Notes: generated from the sequence alone by a model not told the origin. 64,000 nucleotides of DNA from Onthophagus taurus (GCF_036711975.1 NC_091966.1:24497501-24561500), one strand, 5' to 3'; positions 14,401 through 24,654 are shown, counted from the stretch's first letter. Made by a program: numbers and translations.

Positions 14401-17400
14401 AACTAATGCTGGACGAGTTAAAAGGAGGTGTGTGCAAGAGTCGCTAAATATCAACGAGGAGAAATCAAAATTTATGATAAATCTTGTTCCCAGCTCTAAC
14501 ATCAACATTGGGGATAATGAGATTCAGAGGGTTGACAGCTATGTATATCTTGGCTATGAGGTTCGTGTATCGAGAGATAATCAAACAAGCGAACTAAACA
14601 GAAGGATCATACTCGTATGGGCAGCATACGGGAAACGTAGAGATATCTTCAAGAGAAAAGGCCAAGAAAGGCTTTCAATCAATCCGTGTTTGCGGTTGCC
14701 ACTGCCAGGAGGGTCCATGTAACACAAAGATAGATGGAGAGGTCGATCCTGGGTCTAACTCTGAGGGACTACATACGAAATGAAGACCTATGAAGAAGAA
14801 CTGGCGTAAATAATGGGATCAGCATTGTGGCAAAGCTTAAGTGGAACTGGGCGGGTCATGTCGCGCGAATGAAGAATGTGCAGTGGACAAAACGGTTGCT
14901 TGAGTGGAGACCGCGAGCGAACAGACGAAGAAGACGTCAAAAGAATGATCAACAATTGGATTCAGACAGCACAGAATAGAATCGAATGGAACAGAATAGG
15001 GGTGGTCTATGTCCAACAATGGACGCTGATGATAATAATCATAATAACTTGATCTAATCTATGTAACGACAGATTCGTCTAATGATAATACGTCTTTGAT
15101 TGTTGACAATTCCACGTCTTCAACGTCCTCATCATCTTCCTCTTCATTTTTTTTCGCAATCTGATATATTTTTACTGGTATCACTTTTATACTCACTGTT
15201 TGGGTATTTACTCTGGGCCGGGGTAAGTACCCGGATGTATTTACCCAGCGCCCATCACTGCTCATACTGCATGTATAGCTCAAAAAGGACGTTAGATGAG
15301 GTGCTAAAATTGCCGGTTGAACGAAAATCGCGCGAAACATAAAAATATGATGGATGGACCATCATTGGAAGGGAGCCATCATAGCCATAATTCAGAGTCC
15401 TGCATCTCGCTCTACCGTTTACAGGGCACTGTTCAAAAGGTTAAAAAGCAAACATAACAGCCCATCTCCCTGTTGCAGATTTTGTGGCTTTCAAATCTTC
15501 TTAAACGTATTATTGCTACCAGATGAGGAGGTATATTATTGAACTGCGATATATTTTGGTTTTAATAAATTTTGTTAGAAAAAGATCTACTTTCTAATCA
15601 TTGTACTATATGCGGATTCAGTGAGTTACTGACCATTACTGCATGAACACACATCGATATCGGTGCCAGTCCCTGAGGTACAGCTACGAAATCCGGCTTG
15701 GTCCTTAAAGGGTTAAACATTCTTGGCCAATCTTTGGATTTTTATAAAGTAACTTTTTGACCAGAAGTAACTTTAATTATTTTTAAATATTTTATTAATG
15801 GCTGTTATCTAAAAAATTACCTGGGGCTCTTAATGTGTTGTTATGTCATTGATTTCCAATTAAGATTTCTGTTGCAAGAAGAAATAAAATTGTTCTTTTA
15901 AATTATTTAATACAATAATTTTTATTACCTATTAATCTTCAGATTTTATAAGATATATTTGAGAAGAGACAAGATATAATTGAATGTACAGCAGTTTAAG
16001 AAAATACAGTATGTCCCCGGATCGAGTTACAAAGAGGAAAAAAAATTTTATTACTGATTTTTCAAACTTATCTCAGCATAAATAATGCGTCGGATATGTT
16101 CAAACCACTAAATCGCACGAACTATATATTCTAACTATAGAAGTTAACTAATTATTCCTATTTTTATGTAAAAATTAGACTTATTCTAAATTAAAAATTT
16201 TTCAAGTTCAATTTATGATATGTAACCATAGAAACCATAAAAATTACAACTTATGTTAGTGAAAAATATGCGGACAAATCAAATTAAAATATGGCTAATT
16301 GAATAAAATATTTTAAATATAAATTTATTTATTTGTAAGTGAACAAATCAACTATTCATTCAAACAAATCACCTCCTAATTCGGCACACATTTGAAGACG
16401 AGTTCTGTTGAATAACAACTGTATAACACCTAGTAAATACATACTAATTAGTTACTTATTTTTAACACCAAATTAAACTAGATAATATTTTGTGGCTTTT
16501 CCCAGTGGTCCAGTCTGCTTTGCCCATAATATAGATAAATATTGTCATATTTTTACCGTTTTAAGACCAAAACACAAAAACGCGCACACTGCGATACGCG
16601 GAACACGCGTTTAGGGTATTATTGTTTTTGTTTTAATTCCTCACTATTGCTCGCGTTTGAATCGACTAGGGCACTAGGTCACTAAATCGAACGGCTTTAT
16701 CCTCTGAAGGCGACGCAGGACATCCTCGTTGTCGAGAAGCTGGATGGCCTCGATGTTGGGATGATCGTGCATTCTCTTGTCATGTTTAGATGCGAATGAT
16801 GTAATTTCTGATGACTTTCAAGTCGCGATGGAGGTCGGTGTTTCCTATATACCAGGGTGCATTCACTATGCACCTTAGTACTTTGTTCTGGAATCTTTGA
16901 ATCAGCCTTGCAATTGTCTTGCAGGTACAACCCCACAGTTGGATTCCGTATGTCCATTTTGGTTTTAATACTTGCTTGTATATTAGCAACTTGTTACTTA
17001 GTGATAGCGTTTATTTTCTGCTAATAAGCCAATATAGGCGTCTAAATTTGATATCAAGTTCCTCAAGTTTTTTTTGACGTGAGCTTTCCATTTGAATTTG
17101 GCATCCAGCGTTATACCAACATATTTTGCGGTTCGGCGTAAGGGACTGCATTGCCATTTATGTGTACTGGGACATAGTTAACTTTCTTATAAGTAAAGTT
17201 TGTGTATGTCGATTTATTTGTATTTAGTTTTATTAGTCATCGTTTGGTCCAATTTTAAATTGAATTTAAGGCCAATTGTAACTTATTTGCTACAACTACT
17301 TCATTTTCTGCAACAGCCAAGATCGCTGTGTCATCTGCGAATGTAGCTGTTAAAGTTTCTGGTACCTGAAGAAGGTCGAATGTGTAGAGTAAGTACAGCG

Positions 17401-20400
17401 TTGGGCCAAGCACACTTCCTTGAGGAACTCCGGCTCGTATTTCATGTAGTGGTGAATAAGCGTTTTCGTATTTTACTCTAAAATATCGATCAGAAAGATA
17501 CGATTTTAATAGTTGATGGTAGTATTTGGTCTCGTTTGTAATTTAAACCATCTAGCCAGACTTTGTCAAAAGCTTGTGCTACATCCAAAAATACGGCGGA
17601 GCAGACTTTATTTTCTTCCATTGCTATTTCCATAGTATTCGTTATTCTATGCACTTGGTCTATTGTTGCATGTTTATTCCGAAACCCAAATTGATGTGTT
17701 GGTATTAGGGCTTTTTCTTCTATGACAGGTTTTAGTCTTTTTAATAGTAATTTTTCAAGCAGTTTTGATAGTAAGGGTAATAATGAGATTGACCTATATG
17801 ATGTAACATTTGTAGGGGGTTTACTAGGTTTTGGTATCATTATTATTTCAGCAACTTTCCATATGCTTGGGAAGTATTTCTATTTAAAAGCAACATTAAT
17901 TATGTGTAATAGTTTTGTAATCGTCCGTTTTGGTAGATGTTTCAATGTTTCTCCATTAATTAGTTCATAGCATATTGATTTCTTTATATTTAGTTTTTGT
18001 ACTTCATAATACAGTTCTTTCATTCTTACACACGGTATATTACTCTGCTGATCATTTTGAATTACGCTAGGGACACTATTTAGCATAGTTATTGGACTGT
18101 CTGATGTAAAAGTTTCTTTCAGATGTTCAGCAAACAAATTAACTTTTTTTTGATTGCTCTTAGTCCAATTTTCATTATTATTTCGTATTGCAGGTGTATG
18201 TATTTTTGGAACTTTAAGCTTTCTTGTTGCCTTCCACAGAGAATAATCAGTACTGGCATCGTCAGTAAGGTCTTTTAAGTAATTTTGAATATTATTTTCT
18301 TTGTGGCTATCTGTTAATGCTCTTAATTCGGCTGTTATTTTATTTAATTTAGTTTTATCACTAGGAATTCTATTGGTTTGCCATTTCTTTCTTGCTTTCC
18401 GTTTTTCTGCAATTTTGTCTCTAATGAATTTAGGATAAATATTAGATTTAGGTTTTGGTGTTAAAATTGGTGTTGAGACCCAGGCTGCGTGTTGTATGTC
18501 TTTTAAGAACTTTTCTACTTATTAAGATGAATCTTATTATTATCTAATGTTTGTTGAAATAGATTCCAATTAGTGAGTTTATTAGTTAGTGATAAAAACG
18601 GTTCTTTGTTACATACTTTGTTATTTAGAGTAATAATTACTGGTGAGTGATCTGAGTCCAGCCCTAACTCTTCTTCTATGTTTACGAAGTTAAGCGATAT
18701 ATTTTTCGTAATCAAAAAATCAAGCAGGTCCGGAATTTTACTTCTATCTGTTGGCCAGTAAGTTGGCTTTCCAGTGGAGAGCACTTCAGTTCTCTTCTGT
18801 TTGTATTTGTCAAGCGAGAACCCCAAGACATATGTTTTGCATTAAAGCCTCCTCCAATCTTAATAATATAATAATCTTCTCTTTTGAGATTATGCTCGGT
18901 GGTATGTACGTTGCTCCTATAGATATTAAGCCATTAGCAGTATGAACTTTTACCACTGTAGTTTGGTGTTGTTCAGTACTAATTGTATTGTTCAAATAGT
19001 GGTCAACATTCTTTTTTATAATAATTGCACTTCCACCTCGAGCTGCATTACTCGGGTGAATTGTGTGATAAATATTGTAATGGTTGGTGTTTATATACGA
19101 TTCTCGTGTAAAGTGAGTTTCGGTGATAAGACCTATATCAATATTGTTTTCTTTAAGTATTTAAGTAGTTAAGTGTGTTTTGATGCTGTCAAAAACCATT
19201 GGAATTCCACAGCATTATTTTTAGGTGCTGCTTTTTAGACATTTTGATTTGAAATCTAGACGTGCATATAATGTTTCTATTGTTTCTTCTTGTTGAAGTA
19301 TTTTTTCTAGTATGTATTAGATCTAATTTACTGTCAGCCTTATTATCGATTAATGTACCTACAGTTTTCTCTGCAGTTTCACCACTCGCTTTTTCGGCAT
19401 ACGAGACGCTTGGCTTTATTTTTATTTGAATTTACTGTATATTATGTATTATATTCCTGATGATTTGTAGTTCCTTAATCACAATGCATCCGCGGTAGTG
19501 CGCTGGATGATTTTCTCCACAGTTGAAACATTTAGCTGGGATTTCTTTGGCTTAGTACATTCGCTGGTCTAGTCTTCACCAGCACATTTAACACATCTCG
19601 GATTTTTGTGGCAGTAAGCTTTGGTGTGGCTCCAACCTTGACACCTTTTGCACTGGGGCATATGTTTTGGCTTTCTGTACTCTTCGATTTTGACACGCAT
19701 TCCTAATATGTTTGTTATATCATGGATTCTTTTTACATCCTCTGACGGTGCAAAATCCAAGATGTATAAAGGAAGAGGCTCTTTTGTTTTGTATTTTAAC
19801 ATTTGGGTTACTTTACAAATCTTATACTAACGCTCCAATAGATCATCTTTGATCATTAACATCACAGCTTTTATGCATCTTTTTAGTGACCACTTTCAGA
19901 TTTCTGGTTTGCTTATTTTCATAAGTTGACCGGGACAAATTCTTTTCAGTAAGCATCTTTGATTCCATCGTCTGTGGTATACACCACTTTGGTGGTTACT
20001 AAAGGGTTAAGATTTTGTTGGGTTTTTAGACCTTCTATAATGCCCCTCAGGTCATCTATTTGTTTCTGAAGAGTAGCTTCATCTTTAGTGCGTTGCTCCT
20101 TTATTTGTTCGATTTCTTCTTTAATTTCGGCGGAATGTGTTCTTTCTTTTCTAGGGAATTTAACAAGGAGAATTCCATATCTGTTTTTGGAGTAATCTGC
20201 TTTTGTCTTTATGGTGACTACAGAATCCGTTTCCAAATTTTTTTTTATAAGTTTGCGAGCCCCAACATGAGATATTGTTGTGTCCGGATATTTTTGCTGG
20301 AATTTTTGTATAACTACACAAAAACATGATTCACCAGTACCATAGCACTGTACTAAATAAATTCTCTCTTTCACGGTTAACATCGCACGAAAAGACTATC

Positions 20401-21418
20401 TCACTAACATAAGTTCTAACTTTTATGGTTTCTATGGTTACATATCATAAATTAAACTTGAAAAATTTTCAATTTAGAAAAAAGTCCAATATTTACATAA
20501 AAATAGGAATAATTAGTTAACTTCTATAGTTAGAGTATAAAATTCGTGCGATTTAGTAGTTTGAACATTATTTATGCTGAGATAAGTTTGAAAAATCAGT
20601 AATCAAATTTTTTTTCCTCTTTGTAACTCAATCCGGGGACATACTGTATAAGCAATACTTTTTTAATTCAAAGTGCACATTTTCGAACGAGATTTCTGTT
20701 AGGTTAAAGCAATTTCCACTGGAAATAGTGTAGCTTTAGAACATTATTTAATATTTTAAAATGTTTTTTCAACTAACAATAAGTCTTTAATTTATTTGCA
20801 ATGCTCTCTTTTGAACACATCTTTATTGAAAATGTAAGAACGGTATTGCTAATGCGATCTTTAGGCTGAATTTCCTTTTTTTGAGTTGGAAGTGTAACAA
20901 ATGAAATATTAACTCGAAAATTTTGCTACGTTTCATTCTCTTACATTTTCATTATCCTTAATAATGCCTTGTCTAAAGAAAGAATCCTTAAAGTTTATAA
21001 ACTCATTGTTTTTTTTATAGCTTTATTATTGGCAATTAAAATTTTTCACAAATCTACTTCCTGCTCCAGTTTTAAATTTGATTATGAAATTAAACGAAAC
21101 AGTAACTACATCTTTCAGTAATTTACCAGGAATAGAAGGCGTGCACATTAAAGGATATAAAGTGAAAGATATTGTATTTTGGGTTCCACCAGTGCGAAGT
21201 ATAGGTACTTAAATAGAACAGAATCTGCTTTTTAAAAATTTAACTCATCTATTTCCTTTTATTTTACAGGTATTGGTTTATCTATTTTAACTTATGACAA
21301 CAGATTCCAAATGGGATTACTTGCAGATGAAATATTAATATCAAAGCGTCATAAAGCACAATCTGTTTTAAACAATATAATCAAACACATTGATGATATT
21401 GATAATGAATTAAAATAA
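2499..21418 (+). CDS. WSD-like O-acyltransferase (wax ester synthase/DGAT family), 5' exon missing
   Basis: Three visible exons: 2499-3767 (423 codons), 21021-21204 and 21270-21418 (stop TAA). All join in frame at GT/AG sites (acceptor ttttacag at 2491-2498, donor GTAAGT at 3768). The protein has a membrane-spanning segment in its first ~50 residues (INIIFVLLSIIFSLISLILL). It then has the catalytic HHSVGDG (HHxxxDG, about 3123-3143) of the acyltransferase domain, GPSLSGK, and a C-terminal domain ending NLPGIEGVHIKGYKVKDIVFWVP and GIGLSILTYDN, as in the WS/DGAT C-terminal family. Such enzymes esterify fatty alcohols or diglycerides, probably at the ER. The intron at 3768-21020 is about 17 kb and packed with transposons, mostly antisense. 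No stop or frameshift was seen in the exons. The start codon was not found. Confidence 0.85.
3893..4440. repeat. Mariner-type terminus and unassigned repeat
   Basis: Begins TACAGCGTGTCCCGTATC, the TA-CAGGGTGTCCC-type end shared by several DNA elements in this window. No matching opposite end and no protein was identified, so it is probably a truncated or non-autonomous element in the WSD intron. Confidence 0.35.
4450..5160 (-). pseudogene. RTE-like non-LTR retrotransposon RT fragment
   Basis: On the minus strand the decayed frames read GLNQDDGLAPALFNLALDYE (RT motif normally GLRQGDxLSxxLFNLAL), then EETYNTIKEAAKVVRLTIIRKKTKVMF (normally thumb-region KxNxxKTKxM). Further on comes KGKPWKTWEETVDID with NWKKEVRYREVW, the usual C-terminal tail of these endonuclease-reverse transcriptases. 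Many stops and frameshifts. RTE is my best clade guess, not proven. Confidence 0.55.
5160..5818. other. Unassigned AT-rich intronic sequence
   Basis: No coding homology, repeat ends or RNA gene recognised. Confidence 0.4.
5819..6069. mobile_element. Small MITE with ~22-bp inverted ends
   Basis: Left end TGGACTACGGAAAGGGGG and right end CCCCCTTTCCATAGTCCA are reverse complements with one mismatch, extending through TTTA/TAAA. The ~250-bp body is AT-rich with no coding capacity. A target-site duplication was not obvious, so family is unknown. Confidence 0.6.
6086..6500 (+). pseudogene. hAT transposase fragment (ZMYM1-like/DUF4371 type)
   Basis: IKDIFVGFSPLSNF followed by LGFDECSTMAGKESGLQGRI resembles the hAT catalytic region that normally reads GxDGxSTMAGKxxGVQ. 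A frameshift moves the reading to 6246-6500. Only this core piece is recognisable. It is a short, dead fragment inside the WSD intron. Confidence 0.5.
7293..8625 (-). pseudogene. LOA-type RT thumb, RNase H and C-terminal zinc motif
   Basis: Continuation of the LOA polyprotein. RNase H motifs are WYTDASK, IFTDSRAALEAI and WVPGHSNIEGNEKADKLA. A frameshift near 7800 leads to a second frame (7814-7293) ending with CRLCNDESETAEHILCNC, the CCHC-like tail typical of I/LOA elements. RNase H separates it from the Jockey and CR1-like copies elsewhere in the window. Confidence 0.75.
8809..9429 (-). pseudogene. LOA-type reverse transcriptase domain
   Basis: Fingers and palm of the RT in one open frame: KAYRPISLTSFLLKGMEKVID, AFIDIEGAFDNTSYESI (motif A), GCPQGGVLSPLLWCLVVDDL (motif B) and GYADDLVI (motif C with both catalytic aspartates). 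After 8809 a short lesion shifts the frame, and the thumb (ALSINPNKIEIVPFTRRRK, KYLGVILDSKLNW) continues into the next open stretch. Confidence 0.8.
9897..10075. mobile_element. 179-bp MITE with TA target duplication inside the LOA element
   Basis: Inverted ends of about 27 bp (left CCGTATTTTCTCGAATC, right its reverse complement, one internal mismatch) flanked by TA at 9895-9896 and 10076-10077. Removing the element and one TA rejoins the LOA reading frame exactly (ALTEY to NLAIRKAKRK), which shows the precise insertion event. No coding capacity. TA duplication suits a Tc1/mariner/pogo-mobilised MITE. Confidence 0.85.
10441..11754. other. Unassigned intronic sequence
   Basis: AT-rich. Only short chance reading frames, with no recognised protein, RNA or terminal repeat. 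Confidence 0.4.
11755..12170 (-). pseudogene. RTE-like RT thumb fragment
   Basis: The minus strand reads EKMGLKINFTKTKYIWWQ, the usual GLKINxxKTKYM thumb motif of insect endonuclease-reverse transcriptases, followed by SVSEEIKKRIDSNTARTY-like text in other frames. Short, frameshifted, 5'- and 3'-truncated. Confidence 0.5.
12300..13650 (-). pseudogene. pogo/jerky-like transposase (CENP-B HTH plus DDE)
   Basis: The N-terminus near 13643 reads MATKRQQWDEVNMKQTIKNV followed by LAAETFNVPKTTLRRRL, a psq-type helix-turn-helix. Downstream frames give YNMDESGL (first catalytic Asp), IPPVIFFPRE, ILLLLDGYSSHKS (second Asp) and NGIVLFCFPDHCSHHAQFLGVGFFRPL, the signature of pogo-type DDE transposases (normally PPHTSHxLQPLDVxxFxPLK). 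A Ser/basic C-terminus lies at 12567-12307. Stops and frameshifts throughout, so it is a pseudogene. Terminal repeats not located. Confidence 0.75.
13966..14060. repeat. GGGTATTTACCC-rich palindromic repeat
   Basis: Several overlapping copies of ACCCGGGTATTTA and its complement. A second cluster lies at 15195-15260. The pair may be the ends of a single element into which the RTE-like fragment at 14.3-15.0 kb sits, but no transposase is seen. Confidence 0.4.
14300..15020 (+). pseudogene. RTE-like non-LTR RT C-terminal fragment
   Basis: LRYANDIVLISLSLGEIKLML (the RT YADD box with A-N-D in place of A-D-D), INEEKSKFMINLVPSSNINI, VDSYVYLGYEVRVSRDNQTSELNRRI and, after frameshifts, RTGVNNGISIVAKLKWNWAG and WSGDRERTDEED-like tails match insect endonuclease-reverse transcriptases closely. 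Frameshifts near 14440 and 14720. 5'-truncated. Confidence 0.7.
15261..16004. other. Unassigned intronic sequence
   Basis: No recognisable gene or repeat ends. Confidence 0.4.
16007..16262. repeat. Left terminal inverted repeat of the mariner-like element
   Basis: Pairs with 20401-20646 over nearly its whole length, with a few substitutions and small gaps (for example AATAATGCGTCGGATATGTT here against AATAATGTTC on the other arm). Confidence 0.85.
16500..20220 (-). pseudogene. Jockey non-LTR retrotransposon inside the mariner-like element
   Basis: Minus-strand Jockey copy: a gag-like coiled coil (20200-19946), a zinc-knuckle region (MPQCKRCQGWSHTKAYC near 19640 and CFNCGENHPAHYRGC near 19510), an APE-type endonuclease (FTRESYINTNHYNIY, RGGSAIIIKK, LDSDHSPVIITL; 19130-18515) and RT (SYRSISLLPLLSKLLEK, AVFLDVAQAFDKVW, AGVPQGSVLGPTLYLLY; 17840-17300). 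The RT tail ends RLQRIKPFDLV at about 16680. Numerous frameshifts. Same clade as the copy at 29.3-31.8 kb but more decayed. Confidence 0.75.
20220..20383 (-). pseudogene. Mariner-like transposase N-terminal HTH (DUF4817)
   Basis: MLTVKERIYLVQCYGTGES with FQQKYPDTTISHVGARKLIK is the helix-turn-helix found at the N-terminus of many insect mariner-like transposases. It runs without a stop into Jockey gag-like sequence at about 20220, which marks the insertion point. The C-terminal end of the same transposase (FNRTRLQMCAELGGDLFE, stop) is at about 16430-16350. Confidence 0.65.
20401..20646. repeat. Right terminal inverted repeat of the mariner-like element
   Basis: Reverse complement of 16007-16262. 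Ends at CATACTG followed by TA at 20647-20648. Confidence 0.85.
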
Positions 21419-21571
21419 TTAATAATTCTTGTTTTTAATTAAAGGCTGATAATTTATGTACATTTTATTAAATATAAAAATTTGGTTTTAATTTATAATG
21501 CAACCAACATGTGAATGTTTTCAATGAAAATGGGATAAATAAAAATATAAAAAGTTCTTTAAGATATTTGA

Positions 21572-22066
21572 TTAACCTGCTTTTACCTTTTCTTGATCAT
21601 GAACTATTAATATCAAACCTAAAACAACTAGAGATGATCCAAACCACCATAAAATTGATGTTACTTCTTCGAATATTAAAAAGCCAAATAAAGCCTGTGA
21701 ATAAGACATCAATAAATGTTATATTAATATAAATGTATCCTTACTGTAACAATATAATTCGTTGAAGTACTTATTAAAGTTGCTGATAGCGAAGATTTAC
21801 AATTTTGTAAAGCTTTTACAAAAAACGTCCAAACACATGCATTGCATATTAACATTAATATAAAACAAATTAATTTTAATAAAATATTACCCTGCAATAA
21901 AATTATTATAAAATAACTATAATATGTTAGGTTATATAAATATCAAAACAATTTTAACCTCAAAATATTCATGTCCTGTCAATTTTCCAAATATACTTCC
22001 AGCTGCTGCAAAACTTCCCGACGTAATGGCTTGATAAGACTTTGTTAATGTTTTAAACGTTAACAT
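21572..22066 (-). CDS. TMEM42: TMEM42-like four-helix membrane protein
   Basis: Three exons joined in frame at GT/AG sites: 22066-21959 (36 codons from ATG), 21891-21745 (49 codons) and 21694-21572 (40 codons plus stop), giving 125 aa. Sequence such as SYQAITSGSFAAAGSIFGKL, LMLICNACVWTFFVKAL, SLSATLISTSTNY and ALFGFLIFEEVTSILWWFGS follows the vertebrate TMEM42 pattern (short EamA/DMT-like proteins with the N-T/S-x-x-S-A-F-L-G turn). Four hydrophobic segments are visible, so it is an integral membrane protein. The transport substrate is unknown. The gene is tail-to-tail with the WSD-like gene, whose stop is only about 150 bp away. No disruption seen. Confidence 0.75.
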
Positions 22067-22386
22067 ATTAAGTTTTAATTAATTTTGCGTTGTATGTAAT
22101 ATGTACAATGTAAAATGTAACCAAATAGAAGAGAAGATTGTGTGTAATAAAAAGATAACCTAATTTTGTTGACAATGTAATTTCATATCAAATGGAATGG
22201 GTTTAGACAAGAATTTGAATCGTCGTTACAGAAAAGCAGATAATAAATTGGACCTTAAATCTTCTAAATATCTTTTTTTGCAGTGTTTGTGTAAGTTTTA
22301 AATATTAGTTTACCACAATTGTAAACATGTTAAATTGGTTGTATAATCGTATAGCGTTTTTTGTTATCACGGCCATGTCTGAATAT

Positions 22387-23835
22387 ACAGTGTGTCCCCG
22401 AATAGGTGAAACGACTCTTTTAAAATGTAAATTTTTTTCGATATTAATTGTCATTTTTTGGGGTTCGCCCTGCTTGGTAAAAGACTAGTTTACTTAAACT
22501 AATTACTTAAAATTTAGGTACGTCGTGTTTTGTGAGAGACAATAAAGTTCTTTAGAAAAACTCTTTTCAACCACGCTCTGCTATCAGTTATAGTTCATGT
22601 TTAGTTATATACAGGTGTCCCAATTTCGATGTCCGCATATTCTATCTCCGAAACTCGCCCTATCGGCAAAAACTGAAAATTTTGCGAAAACGACAATCGC
22701 GAATATCTCACTTATTATCAAAGATGGAGTATTATCAATAAAACATTATATGGGCAACTTTTTATGAAGAATTCAGTGGCGTAGGTAGATTTTTTTCCCA
22801 TTTCTTATTTTCAAGATTTTAGAAGTAACTTTATATTTTTAAATGGAAACCTTAGTTGGCTATGACCTAAAATAATTTGTTATTTTCTTCTGATAACAAA
22901 TGTACAGGATTGCATTATTTTCTTAAAACTAAGGCAAATACTCAAATTATTTGCCGTCGGCACTAATACAAGCTCTGCATCGTCACAGAAAAGATCTTTT
23001 TACTAGTTGTGCAAATCTCTTTGCATTTAATTCTTCCGCTGCTGTATAAATATAGTGGCGCAGTTCGGCAAGATTTTCAATCGGTTTTTAATACACTGTT
23101 TCAGAAAATCAAGGGGATTTAGTCCCAGAGAGTGAGGAGGCCACGTAATCGAGCCAGGACGCCAAATCCATCTTTCTGGGTATTCTGTATGCAATCCCGT
23201 ACAGGACAAGCCTAATGAGCTGGGCAACCATCTTGTTGAAACCACATTTCTCTGTAGATATTGAGTGGCACATCTTCTAACAAGGTTGTTAAATCATTTT
23301 GGAGGAAATACAAATAACATACGAAAGTATAAATTTTTTAAATAACGCGTTTTTGGCAGAAAAACAAGCAATAATATTTTTTAGGAAAAGAAAAATGGTA
23401 AGTGTTACACCATTTTGGAATCTTGCCTAAACAGGCCATCTTTTAAAATAACTTGCCAAGGGTGTTGTACTAGTCCTTTGTTTAGAAATCATCTGTCAAA
23501 CTTAATAGACATAAATTCTTTCAACCTTAACTCAATCAAACTCATACTTTTTCTTGCAAAACTAACGACTTTTGTTGTTCGATTTGGCACTGCTATAGTA
23601 GCATGGTTCATGAGGAATACATTATTAAAAAAATCACTATTAAATTACGAACATTTCTGACCGTAGTACCAAAAGATATGATGTTCGGGAACGATTTTTA
23701 ACATTTTCAAAAATATGTCTATTACCACTTAACTGAGGGGCATAGAATTTTTTGCTTATTTTTACCAGAACAGGTATGAGTTGGTCTCTCACCCGGTGCC
23801 CGCTTGACGTTGAGTTTCGGAACATCCTGTATGTA
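22387..23835 (-). pseudogene. Mariner-like transposase remnant
   Basis: Minus-strand frames give MWFQQDGCPAH, PERWIWRPGSITWPPHSLGLNPLDF (normally WPPRSPDLTPLDFF, carrying a catalytic Asp) and LKTD-type continuation. Possible ends are TACAGTGTGTCCCCGAAT at 22389, TACAGGTGTCCCAATTT at 22612, and GGAACATCCTGTATG at about 23820. The body is heavily decayed, and which ends belong together is uncertain. Confidence 0.6.
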
Positions 23836-24124
23836 GTTTGTGGGGTATATTTCTTATAGTTATTGAATAATTAACAAAAATTCATTTTGTTCTATCTAAA
23901 ACTAATGTATGTATCTAAAAGTTAATGTTGCTATGGTGATAACCATACATACTATGATGGAACATACAGGGTGCCCATTATATATGGAATATAGTATATA
24001 TCTTGGTAGGTATCAACTTTATAAAAAAACAATAGGTAAATGGATTTTCATCCATATTGGTATATTATATGTTTTTTTAAAAAATAAACAATGTTTATAC
24101 TCCAATATATTATATAAATTTATT

Positions 24125-24162
24125 AACTCTACCGGTTTCGGCCTAGGCCATCGTCAGGAGTC
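24125..24162 (-). ncRNA. Hammerhead ribozyme motif in Penelope-like element 2
   Basis: Read on the minus strand: helix I 5' arm GACTC (24162-24158), CTGACGA core (24157-24151), one spacer base, helix II GGCC-TA-GGCC (24149-24140), GAA (24139-24137), self-complementary helix III ACCGGT (24136-24131), A at the cleavage position (24130), and helix I 3' arm GAGTT (24129-24125). All conserved core bases are present. A helix III that is its own palindrome fits the dimeric action proposed for Penelope-like-element hammerheads. It lies about 500 bp past the GIY-YIG stop. Confidence 0.75.
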
Positions 24163-24654
24163 TATAAGGTTTTAAACGGTCATAAAATATAATTAAATTA
24201 AAGAAAAAATTAAAAAATATAAAATGTTACTTTACCCCGTTGTATAAGGTTGAGGTTAGGAAACACATTCAAATTTACATTCAATTATATTCAAATTTTG
24301 ATATATCATTAATGGACTGTAAAATGAAATAGAATGATGTATTGAAACAGATGTATATCGAAAGTTTTAACAATTATTGTATTACCTAAACTTAGAAAAT
24401 GAGAATGGGGATGTAGCAGATGTGTCAAGTGAAACATATAATGTCGGGTGGAACATAATCATGTTCCACAGGTGAATGTGTCGTTTTGTCAAGAGCGCAT
24501 GTGTTGAAATCTGTTAATAGACTGGGTTAATATGGTTCAAAATAAAATGGAATTTATTTATAGAATAGTGTTATGGAAATGATTGGGATATGGGAACTAG
24601 TTGGATTGTATTCCTCATGTATATAAAAGGTAGAGGGTTTAGGGGATAAGAAAT
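24163..24654 (-). other. 3' UTR of Penelope-like element 2
   Basis: Non-coding interval between the GIY-YIG stop and the hammerhead motif. No other structure recognised. Confidence 0.5.

Larger units (their letters stand above)
16005..20648 (-). mobile_element. Mariner-like (DUF4817-type) element with ~250-bp TIRs, carrying a Jockey insertion
   Basis: Inverted repeats at 16007-16262 and 20401-20646, each starting CAGTATGTCCCCGGAT and flanked by TA. Just inside the right repeat is the transposase N-terminus (20383 downward) and just inside the left repeat its C-terminus (about 16440-16350). The middle of the transposase is replaced by a Jockey retrotransposon, so this is an autonomous-length mariner-like element broken by a later insertion. 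Confidence 0.8.
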
